From positions 1 through 64,000 of the forward strand of contig DVHI01000074.1 in assembly GCA_018712275.1 (NCBI GenBank): 64,000 bases of DNA, read 5' to 3'. Shown in pieces: positions 56,269 to 64,000 of the stretch (position 1 is its first letter; each line of letters starts with the position of its first letter). Both the position numbers and the translations under genes were made by a program. The stretch is from Candidatus Coprenecus avistercoris. Its GTDB lineage: Bacteria > Bacteroidota > Bacteroidia > Bacteroidales > UBA932. The notes below the pieces were generated by a model, which was not told the origin of the DNA, made no database searches, and saw only the letters and a program-made list of their open reading frames with translations.

Positions 56269-57519
56269 TTACCGGCGTCCTCCGCCACCACCGCTGCGGC
56301 CGCCTCTCCCGGTATAGGTCCGGCCTCCGCCGCCCATTGACGAGCGGGAGAAACTGCCGGTGCTGAAGGTGCGGGTTCCGGAGCTGTTGTAGGAGTTCCG
56401 GTTGAAAGTGGTATTACGGGAATCGTAGGTGGTGCCGCGGTTGAATCCGGTATTGTCCCTGCCGGTTCTTAGGTTGAATGACTGGCGGCTCTCGAAGGGA
56501 CTGCGGAAGCTCTCTGTACTCGATGCTGCCGGTCTCCTGTAGCTGGTTGTGCCTGATGATGCGGGTCTGCGGAATGAACTGCCGTTGCCGTAGACGGTCC
56601 TGCCGTCACTTGCAGTGACTCTGGATGTGGAGGCTGTGTTTCTGAAGCTGCCGCGGTTTACGTAACGCTCACCCATATTGACACTGCCTGTGCTTGTAGG
56701 TCTGGACTGGAAAGTCCGTCCAGACACTGTGCTTCTGCCGGAGGTGCCGGAGCCTCTGACGACGGACATCGAGGGTGCTGCTGTCCTGCCGCCTGAGCGC
56801 AGGGATGTTCCGGTGGTCCCGGACGCCAGTCTCCTGCCGCCGGTTACTCCGCTGCCTGTGCGTATCCCGACATTTCTCTTTCCGTAGTAGGTGGGATAGA
56901 AGGATGCCACGGGATAACCCCAGGGGCCGTACCACGGATCGTACCATCCCCAGTATCCTGGACCGTACCATCCTGCATACCATCCTCCCCACGGGCCATA
57001 CCAGGGATCCCAAGCCAGACCGAAGCCGAAGCCCCAGCCGCAGTACCAGGGGTCATACCAGCCCCATCCGTACCACGGGCTGTGCCATCCCCATCTGTAC
57101 CAGGAGGGGCCGAATGCGCCCCAGTATCTCCAGTCCCAGTATGAGTAATAGTCACGGTAGCCGTATCCGGGATACCAGTCGTTGAAATCGAAATTAAAGT
57201 TGAGGTTGACCTGACCGAGAGAGTCCAGCGGTTGGTCAAACATCAGTGTGTACTGTTTTTCCGGTACATAGGATACATCCAGAGTGCTGTTGGCGCTGGC
57301 TATGACTATGGTGTCCGAGAAGCGGGCCGCCTCCTGACGGGTACGGCTTATGAGCTTCTGAACTTCCTCGCTGTCTGCCCTGGCTTCTTCGCGGACGTCA
57401 CCGGAAGGTCTGTAATATATGCCGTCTTCAAATGCGGAAGATGCATAGTAAGAGGATGTTCCGCAGGAGGTCAACAGGACCGCGGAACAGATCGAAAGCA
57501 AAATCAAACTTTTTTTCAT
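56269..57519 (-). CDS. Lipoprotein with Trp/Tyr/Gly-rich low-complexity central region and Ser/Arg/Gly-rich tail
   Basis: Lipobox VLLTSCGTS; 'WYRWGWHSPWYGWGWYDPWYCGWGFGFGLAWDPWYGPWGGWYAGWYGPGYWGWYDPWYGPWG'; tail 'RTYTGRGGRSGGGGGRR'. Confidence 0.75.
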   Translation of the reverse strand: MKKSLILLSICSAVLLTSCGTSSYYASSAFEDGIYYRPSGDVREEARADSEEVQKLISRTRQEAARFSDTIVIASANSTLDVSYVPEKQYTLMFDQPLDSLGQVNLNFNFDFNDWYPGYGYRDYYSYWDWRYWGAFGPSWYRWGWHSPWYGWGWYDPWYCGWGFGFGLAWDPWYGPWGGWYAGWYGPGYWGWYDPWYGPWGYPVASFYPTYYGKRNVGIRTGSGVTGGRRLASGTTGTSLRSGGRTAAPSMSVVRGSGTSGRSTVSGRTFQSRPTSTGSVNMGERYVNRGSFRNTASTSRVTASDGRTVYGNGSSFRRPASSGTTSYRRPAASSTESFRSPFESRQSFNLRTGRDNTGFNRGTTYDSRNTTFNRNSYNSSGTRTFSTGSFSRSSMGGGGRTYTGRGGRSGGGGGRR

Positions 57520-57548
57520 ACCTAACCTCCTTTTTAGTCAATAATTAC

Positions 57549-57556
57549 TACTTTTG
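57549..57556 (+). promoter_or_regulatory. -7 promoter box for proS
   Basis: TACTTTTG (TAnnTTTG), 43 bp before ATG. Confidence 0.45.
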
Positions 57557-57598
57557 CAACACAAATTAACAAAAATCATTCCATATAAACAAGACATA

Positions 57599-59077
57599 AT
57601 GGCAAAAGAGGTTACTAGCAAAGAAGAGAATTATTCGCAGTGGTACAACAATCTGGTAGTCAAGGCTGATCTCGCCGAGAACTCAGCCGTCCGCGGCTGC
57701 ATGGTCATCAAGCCCTACGGCTATGCCATCTGGGAGAAGATGCACGAGCAGCTTGACAGGATGTTCAAGGCCACAGGTCATCAGAACGCATATTTCCCCC
57801 TTTTCATACCGAAATCATTCCTCAGCCGTGAGGCCGAGCATGTGGAGGGTTTCGCCAAGGAGTGCGCGGTGGTGACGCACCACCGTCTCATGGCCAATCC
57901 TGACGGTCCCGGAGTAGTAGTGGACCCGGACGCAAGACTGGAGGAGGAACTCATCGTGCGTCCCACATCGGAGACCATTATCTGGAACAGCTATAAGAAC
58001 TGGATCAAGTCCTACCGCGACCTGCCCATCCTGGTCAACCAGTGGGCCAATGTCGTGCGCTGGGAGATGCGTACCCGTCTCTTCCTACGTACCGCCGAGT
58101 TCCTCTGGCAGGAGGGACACACCGCCCACGCTACGGCTCAGGAGGCGATGGAGGAGGCCGAGAGGATGGTCCATGTCTATGCCGATTTCGCCCGCAATTA
58201 CATGGCCATGCCGGTAGTGGTGGGTCACAAGTCAGAGCACGAGAGATTTGCCGGAGCCCTGGATACACTCACCATAGAGGCGATGATGCAGGACGGAAAG
58301 GCCCTGCAGGCCGGTACATCCCACTTCCTCGGACAGAACTTCGCCAAGGCTTTCGACGTGAAGTTCGCCGACAAGGACGGCAAGCTCGACTACGTGTGGG
58401 CTACTTCATGGGGTGTGTCCACCCGTCTGATGGGAGCCCTCATCATGGCTCACGGTGACAACAACGGACTCGTCCTGCCTCCGGCCATCGCTCCGATACA
58501 GGTAGTGTTCGTACCTATATATAAAGGTCAGGAGGAGCTCGACCGGATGGTGGCATATATGAAGGAGATCGCCGCCGAGCTTGGAAAGGCCGGCATTTCC
58601 ACCAAGATAGACGACCGGGACAATGTCCGCTCCGGCTTCAAGTTCGCCGAGTGGGAGCTCAAGGGAGTGCCCGTGAGGGTGGTGATCGGTCCCCGCGACC
58701 TCGAGAGGGGCGAGGTGGAGATCTGCCGCAGGGATACTCTGGAGAAGTCAGCCGCATCCCGTGAGGGTCTTGCCGGGCATATCAAGGGCCTGCTGGATGA
58801 GATTCAGTCCAATATCTACAACAAGGCCCTCGCTTTCCGCGAGTCCAAGACCGTCAAGGTGGACACCTGGGACGAGTTCAAGGAGCGCATAGAGGAAGGA
58901 GGCTTCCTGCTCTGTCACTGGGACGGCACTCCCGAGACCGAGATGAGGATCCAGGAGGAGACAAAGGCGACCATCAGGTGCATCCCCGTAGACAGCTGTG
59001 TGTGCGAGGAACCCGGCAAATGCGTGTATTCCGGCCGCCCTTCGCAGCGCAGAGTGATATTCGCAAGGTCATATTAA
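57599..59077 (+). CDS. proS: Proline--tRNA ligase
   Basis: '[37 protein letters not shown]', '[59 protein letters not shown]'. Confidence 0.97.
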   Translation: MAKEVTSKEENYSQWYNNLVVKADLAENSAVRGCMVIKPYGYAIWEKMHEQLDRMFKATGHQNAYFPLFIPKSFLSREAEHVEGFAKECAVVTHHRLMANPDGPGVVVDPDARLEEELIVRPTSETIIWNSYKNWIKSYRDLPILVNQWANVVRWEMRTRLFLRTAEFLWQEGHTAHATAQEAMEEAERMVHVYADFARNYMAMPVVVGHKSEHERFAGALDTLTIEAMMQDGKALQAGTSHFLGQNFAKAFDVKFADKDGKLDYVWATSWGVSTRLMGALIMAHGDNNGLVLPPAIAPIQVVFVPIYKGQEELDRMVAYMKEIAAELGKAGISTKIDDRDNVRSGFKFAEWELKGVPVRVVIGPRDLERGEVEICRRDTLEKSAASREGLAGHIKGLLDEIQSNIYNKALAFRESKTVKVDTWDEFKERIEEGGFLLCHWDGTPETEMRIQEETKATIRCIPVDSCVCEEPGKCVYSGRPSQRRVIFARSY

Positions 59078-59089
59078 CACTATACGGCA

Positions 59090-59803
59090 ATGAACAGTGA
59101 TGATTCCAGCCCCCGGCAGAGGATAATCAGTCTTCTGAATGTCAAGTCTGTAATCAAGTCGCAGATATTCGACCAGTGTCTGGAGGTGTTCAGCGTGCTC
59201 AAGGACGTGCTGAGCGAGATGAGTAATGACTTGAACGAGATGCTCGTGAATACCGGCTCGCGCCGTGTCCGTCTGGAGTACAGGGACAGGGGCAAGTTCG
59301 AGGCAGAGCTCAAGTTTGCCGACGACGTGCTGATATTCAGCCTGCATACGGATATCTTCCAGTTCGACAGGGAGCACCCTGTGTGGAAGAACCCCTACGT
59401 TAGGAACAGTCCTTATAACGGTTACTGCGGAGTAATCAGCGTCTACAACTTCCTCTACGACTCCCTGAAGTACAACCGCAACGATGACCTGGGCTACCTG
59501 GTGGCACGTATGTTCATCAACAAGGACAAGGCTTTCTTCGTGGAGGGCAAGCGCCAGAAGAGACAGATTACGGACCTTTTCGGAAAGAGCACGCTTACCC
59601 GCGACGACCTGGTGGCCTTCGTGGAGTCAGCGATCAACTATTCCCTTTCATTCGACCTGCTGGTTCCTCCCTATGATATGGTAAAGGAGGCTACGGTGGG
59701 AGAGATGAACACCAAGATAGAGTCATCCAGGATGAGAACGGGTAAACGGCTTGGATTCAAGTATAATTCAGATGATGTTTTAAATACGGAAGATAATGAG
59801 TAA
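59090..59803 (+). CDS. Conserved-looking Bacteroidales protein of unknown function
   Basis: 237 aa, no recognisable domain; 8-bp overlap with next CDS. Confidence 0.7.
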   Translation: MNSDDSSPRQRIISLLNVKSVIKSQIFDQCLEVFSVLKDVLSEMSNDLNEMLVNTGSRRVRLEYRDRGKFEAELKFADDVLIFSLHTDIFQFDREHPVWKNPYVRNSPYNGYCGVISVYNFLYDSLKYNRNDDLGYLVARMFINKDKAFFVEGKRQKRQITDLFGKSTLTRDDLVAFVESAINYSLSFDLLVPPYDMVKEATVGEMNTKIESSRMRTGKRLGFKYNSDDVLNTEDNE

Positions 59804-60872
59804 GAGATATTTTATAGGTTCAGTACTGCTGGCTGCGGTGTTGTGCTGTCATGCTTCCGATGCTTTGGCCTCGGACCGGAAGAAGGAGCGTGCAACGGAT
59901 GTGGACTACAAGGAAATAAAGTCTGTCGAGATCGACACATCAGCTCTTGATCCGGCGCAGAAAGTATGCTTTGGTATTGTCTCGTCCATAGACGGGTCTG
60001 CTGTCGACACTGCCTCCAAGGAAGAACCGAAGTACTGGACCAACGGTATTCTGACTCAGGTGGGTTTCTCTCAGGTCTCATTGACCAACTGGGCGGAGGG
60101 AGGTTCGGCCAATGTCTCCCTGAACGGCTTGATAGATGCCAACGCCAACTATGCCAAGGACAAGATGATATTCGAGAACAGACTGAAGATATCCTATGGA
60201 TTCGTGCAGTCTTTCGAGAGAGGAACTCCACTGAACCAGCAGTTCGACAAGAGTGATGACCGTGTCCAGCTCGACAGCAAGTGGGGATGGATGCTGAAGG
60301 ACAAGCTGTACTTTTCATCTCTGTTCAATTTCAGAACCCAGCTGACACCCACATACGAATATGTAACGGCAGAGGACGGTACGGTGACGCGAAACGCCCA
60401 GTCAAATTTCATGGCTCCAGGTTATCTGTCTCTCGGTTTCGGTATCAACTACAGACCGTTCAATTTCCTGTCATTCAACATTTCCCCTGCAACTGGCAAT
60501 CTTGTTGTAGTGACGGATGAGAATCTGCGGGAGACTTACGGCAATGATCCAGGTCAGGCCGTGAGGGCTGAGTTCGGAGCGCAGCTCAAGATGGATGTGA
60601 ACTATACTTGGAAGATTCTGAAGATAAGCTCTGCACTCACACTTTTCTCCAACTATCTGGACCATCCTGAGAATATCCAGGTGTACTGGGATGTGGACGC
60701 ATCGCTGGCTCTGACCAAGGTACTGACGCTCACTGCCCGTACCAATCTGATTTATGACGAGAACATAATGATCGCCGACGAATTCGGTATTACGGCTCCC
60801 AGAGTGCAGTTCAAGGAGATAGTCAGTCTGGGACTCACCTGGACTTTCGGGCAGTATATCAAGCCGGAATAG
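59796..60872 (+). CDS. DUF3078 domain-containing outer membrane protein
   Basis: 'YWTNGILTQVGFSQVSLTNWAEGGSANVSLNGLIDANANYAKDKMIFENRLKISYGF' DUF3078 pattern. Confidence 0.88.
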   Translation: MSKRYFIGSVLLAAVLCCHASDALASDRKKERATDVDYKEIKSVEIDTSALDPAQKVCFGIVSSIDGSAVDTASKEEPKYWTNGILTQVGFSQVSLTNWAEGGSANVSLNGLIDANANYAKDKMIFENRLKISYGFVQSFERGTPLNQQFDKSDDRVQLDSKWGWMLKDKLYFSSLFNFRTQLTPTYEYVTAEDGTVTRNAQSNFMAPGYLSLGFGINYRPFNFLSFNISPATGNLVVVTDENLRETYGNDPGQAVRAEFGAQLKMDVNYTWKILKISSALTLFSNYLDHPENIQVYWDVDASLALTKVLTLTARTNLIYDENIMIADEFGITAPRVQFKEIVSLGLTWTFGQYIKPE

Positions 60873-60874
60873 CT

Positions 60875-62227
60875 ATGGATATCGTCCGGGAATTTGATGG
60901 TGCCCTTACATCCCTTTCCGACGGGAAAGTGGAAGGGCGCAGATATCTTCTGGGTGTGAGCGGCGGCATTGACTCCATGTGTATGGCGCGGTTGTTCCTG
61001 GATTCTCATCTGTCTCCTGAGTTTGCCATAGCGCATGTCAATTTTTCTCTTAGGGGAGAAGAGAGCGACGGGGACATGGATTCTGTCGTGGAGTGGGGTC
61101 GTGTCCATGGGATACAGGTCTATACCAGGACTTTCGATACGAAGGCATACAGCGCTGAGAATTCGATTTCAACGCAGATGGCTGCGAGAGAGCTCCGCTA
61201 CGGTTTTTTCTCGGAACTCATGGATTCCGAAGGTTTTGACCTTCTGGCCATAGCCCATAACCTGGACGACAGTATAGAGACGATTTTTCTCAACATAGCC
61301 CGCGGTACCGGTCTGAAGGGACTCTCCGGCATACCGGTGCGCAACGGCCGCATAATCCGTCCCCTCATGGGCATCTCCCGTGCCCGGATACGGGAGTATG
61401 TCGAGTCCAACGGCGTGTCCTACCGGGACGACAGGACCAACTTCGAGTCCCACTACGCCCGCAACAGGGTCCGGAACATCATTTTTCCTGAGTTCCGCAA
61501 GATCAATCCTTCCTTCCTCAACACTGTCCGCCGGGATGCGGAGTATTTCCGGGAGGCTTCGGATATCATCGACGGGGTCTATGCGGGAGTCTGCTCCAGG
61601 GTGTGCAGTACTTCCGGGGACGGGGTGCTGACCATAGGCATCCAGGCCCTGCTGCAGGAGGGACACTGCGGATACTGGCTGAACATGATGCTCCGGGAAT
61701 ACGGTTTCAACAGCGGTCAGGTCTCCGATATGGAGCGTTGCATGACATCGGGGCAGAGCGGCAGGGTATTCCGTTCGGGTACCCATGAACTGGTCTTCGG
61801 AGCTGACAGGATGAGGGTCTATCCCCTGACGCAGGAGGAGGAGACGGAGCTCATCATAGACCGGCCCGGAGTGTACAATTTCAAGGGAATGAGGTTCCGC
61901 CTCGATTTCTTTCCCCGTCCGGTAGCCTTCAACCCTGTCTCCGACGGTTCCGTGCTCTATTTTGCGGCGGACAGCCTGAGTATGCCCCTGACCTGCCGCG
62001 GATGGAGGCCGGCGGACCGTTTCCGTCCCTTCGGCATGCAGAGAGGCTCCAAGAAACTCAGTGACTTCTTCACCGACCTGAAAATGGACCGTATGCAGAA
62101 GCTCTCCCAGCCGGTGCTGACCGATGCGGCCGGACAGATCGTATGTCTGCCGGGTCTGCGGATTGACGACCGCTTCAAGATAAAAACCCCGACAACCATA
62201 GTCGCCGGGGTCTCCATTGTCCGTTAG
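60875..62227 (+). CDS. tilS: tRNA(Ile)-lysidine synthetase
   Basis: PP-loop 'LLGVSGGIDSMCMARLF', 'AIAHNLDDSIETIFLNIARGTGLKGLSGI'. Confidence 0.95.
   Translation: MDIVREFDGALTSLSDGKVEGRRYLLGVSGGIDSMCMARLFLDSHLSPEFAIAHVNFSLRGEESDGDMDSVVEWGRVHGIQVYTRTFDTKAYSAENSISTQMAARELRYGFFSELMDSEGFDLLAIAHNLDDSIETIFLNIARGTGLKGLSGIPVRNGRIIRPLMGISRARIREYVESNGVSYRDDRTNFESHYARNRVRNIIFPEFRKINPSFLNTVRRDAEYFREASDIIDGVYAGVCSRVCSTSGDGVLTIGIQALLQEGHCGYWLNMMLREYGFNSGQVSDMERCMTSGQSGRVFRSGTHELVFGADRMRVYPLTQEEETELIIDRPGVYNFKGMRFRLDFFPRPVAFNPVSDGSVLYFAADSLSMPLTCRGWRPADRFRPFGMQRGSKKLSDFFTDLKMDRMQKLSQPVLTDAAGQIVCLPGLRIDDRFKIKTPTTIVAGVSIVR
62182..62211 (-). terminator. Candidate terminator of sppA inside tilS CDS
   Basis: ACCCCG(62186-62191)/CGGGGT(62206-62211); minus strand followed by T-tract. 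Confidence 0.5.
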
Positions 62228-62235
62228 GTCTGCTT

Positions 62236-63990
62236 TTATTCGAAGCAGTAGATGTAGGGAACTCTTGCGTAGATGCCTTTCTCGGCTCTGACTGACTGGA
62301 AGAGGTTCTTCATCAGCTGCTCGGGGTCGGAGAATGTCTCCACTGCCGCACTGGCCGTGCCCAGGCCTTCCATCAGCTTGTCCAGGCTGGTGCGTACTTT
62401 CGGCCAGCTCTCTATCCTGTAGTTGTCCAGACCTGCCGATACGGCGGCGTAGTCCAGGGCTTCCTTAAGACCGCCGATCTCGTTGACCAGATTGATGTCA
62501 AGAGCCTCGCTGCCGCACCATACACGGCCCTGGGCGATCTCATCCACTCTTTCAGGAGTCATGCCGCGGCCCTCGGCCACGATGTTGATGAAGTGGTCGT
62601 AGATCATCTCCACCTGCTCCTGAAATGCCGCTACCTCCTGACGGTTCAGCTTCCGGGTCATCGAGCCCATGTCGGCGTGTGCGTGGGAGCGGATGGTCAC
62701 GGGGTTGACATGCGCTATGTCCTTGAAGGTCTTCTCGAGGGATGGCAGCATGCTGAATACTCCGATGCTGCCGGTGAGTGTGGTGCTGTTGGAGTAGATC
62801 TTGTCGGCTCCGGCCGAGATCCAGTAACCGCCCGAGGCCGCCATCGTGCCGTAGGATACGATCAGGGGCTTCTCCTGCTGGAGCAGCTCCAGCTCGGTGC
62901 GGATAATCTCCGCGGGCTGTACCGAGCCTCCGGGGGAGTTGACCCTGAGTACCACCGCCTTGACAGAACTGTCGGCGCGGAGGTCGCGGATGATGGGCTG
63001 GAATGTCTCCTCGGTGATGCCGTCGCTGCCGTTGGGATTGATCTGACCGTCGGCATAGATGATGGCTATCTTGTCCTTGGCCTTGTAGTTGGTCTTGATG
63101 CGGGCCTTGATGTATTTGTCCAGAGTGATCATCTTCACGTCCTTGAGCTTCTCGGCTCCGGCGAGGGTGCGTAGATTCTCCTCCATGCCGTTGACAGTGC
63201 AGAGCTCGTCCACCAGGCCGGCGTCCACCATGTCCTGGGCGGTGTTGAGCTCCAGGTTATTGACCATGCGGTCCAGGTCGGTGAGGGAAATCTCACGGGA
63301 CTCGCAGATGCTGCCTGCGGCGGCCTTCCAGAGGGCGTCCACCATGGCCTGGTTCTGCTCCCGGTTGGCCTCGCTGATGTCGCTGGCGATGAACTGCTCG
63401 CCGGCTGATTTGTACTTGCCGTGGCGGATGAGCTGCATCTCCACTCCGAAGCGGTCAAGCACGTCCTTGAGGAATATGATGGTGGTGGCCATGCCGAGGA
63501 TGTTGTTCGAGGCGAATTCATCAGCGTAGATCTTGTCGGCTACGGATGCAAGGTAGTAGCCGCCGAAGGAGAAGTTGTCTCCGTATGCTATCACGGGCTT
63601 GCCGGAGGCGCGGAATCTCTCTAGGGCTCCGCGCAGCTCCTCCATGTAGGAAATGCCGCTGGAGTAGCCGCAGTCGGTCAGGTAGATGAACTTGATGGAG
63701 GGGTCGGTGGCTGCATAGTCGATGGCCCTTACGGCGTCGAGGATACCGATGCTGGAGGATCCTGATGCCATGGGTATCGGCGCGATGGAACTCAGGTCCA
63801 GAGGATCCGAGACAGTCTGCTCTCCGATAGCGGAGGACAGCTCGATGCGGAGTATGGACGAGGGTGCCACTGTTACGGTCTCCTCAGCCGGCATCAGCGC
63901 ACCTATCATGCCTACCGCCAGTAGAAAGAGCAGCCCGAGGGCAATAAAACAGCCCAGGAGGGCCGCAAGAAGATTTTTCAGAAATTTCAT
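62236..63990 (-). CDS. sppA: Signal peptide peptidase SppA, 67K type
   Basis: 584 aa; '[65 protein letters not shown]'. Confidence 0.95.
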   Translation of the reverse strand: MKFLKNLLAALLGCFIALGLLFLLAVGMIGALMPAEETVTVAPSSILRIELSSAIGEQTVSDPLDLSSIAPIPMASGSSSIGILDAVRAIDYAATDPSIKFIYLTDCGYSSGISYMEELRGALERFRASGKPVIAYGDNFSFGGYYLASVADKIYADEFASNNILGMATTIIFLKDVLDRFGVEMQLIRHGKYKSAGEQFIASDISEANREQNQAMVDALWKAAAGSICESREISLTDLDRMVNNLELNTAQDMVDAGLVDELCTVNGMEENLRTLAGAEKLKDVKMITLDKYIKARIKTNYKAKDKIAIIYADGQINPNGSDGITEETFQPIIRDLRADSSVKAVVLRVNSPGGSVQPAEIIRTELELLQQEKPLIVSYGTMAASGGYWISAGADKIYSNSTTLTGSIGVFSMLPSLEKTFKDIAHVNPVTIRSHAHADMGSMTRKLNRQEVAAFQEQVEMIYDHFINIVAEGRGMTPERVDEIAQGRVWCGSEALDINLVNEIGGLKEALDYAAVSAGLDNYRIESWPKVRTSLDKLMEGLGTASAAVETFSDPEQLMKNLFQSVRAEKGIYARVPYIYCFE

Positions 63991-64000
63991 TGCAAGTAAG

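Noticed and set aside
56269-57519. Possible CRISPR-like or tandem repeat DNA in the Trp-rich gene
   Set aside because: Repeats are irregular at DNA level and maintain one reading frame; protein low complexity, not CRISPR. No CRISPR array seen anywhere in the window.

Overview
This 64 kb window reads as a GC-rich Bacteroidales chromosome segment. Support: TAnnTTTG -7 promoter boxes with upstream TTG/TTTG, lack of strong Shine-Dalgarno sites, and typical gene families. Most of it is core genome: a glycogen/alpha-glucan operon (glgB, debranching enzyme, GT4, GH57, and a GT3-type synthase fused to a GT35 phosphorylase), ribF, greA, HIT protein, tsaB, ileS, lspA, fumarase, rimP-nusA-infB, lpxD-lpxC-lpxA, proS, tilS, sppA and one tRNA-Ser(UGA). 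The most interesting locus is a compact minus-strand cassette at about 18.1-20.9 kb. It holds a C39-peptidase ABC exporter (PCAT) with an intact Cys/His/Asp triad, two adjacent small ORFs of 62 and 58 aa that look like paralogous double-glycine precursors (the 58-aa one falls below the supplied ORF cutoff), and a 48-aa membrane peptide upstream (also unlisted). TolC and HlyD genes follow. I read this as a candidate two-peptide bacteriocin-like or signalling-peptide export system. Other points of interest are promoter-proximal intrinsic terminators (possible attenuators) upstream of greA and of rimP-nusA-infB, a RimP lacking its C-terminal domain, an lpxC not fused to fabZ, a 27-bp perfect inverted repeat containing the 3' end of tRNA-Ser, a BlaI promoter/operator arrangement, a palindrome over the promoter and start codon of a membrane TPR-HTH regulator, and intrinsic terminators embedded in the coding sequence of convergent neighbours. 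All calls are by eye; no database search or folding was run.
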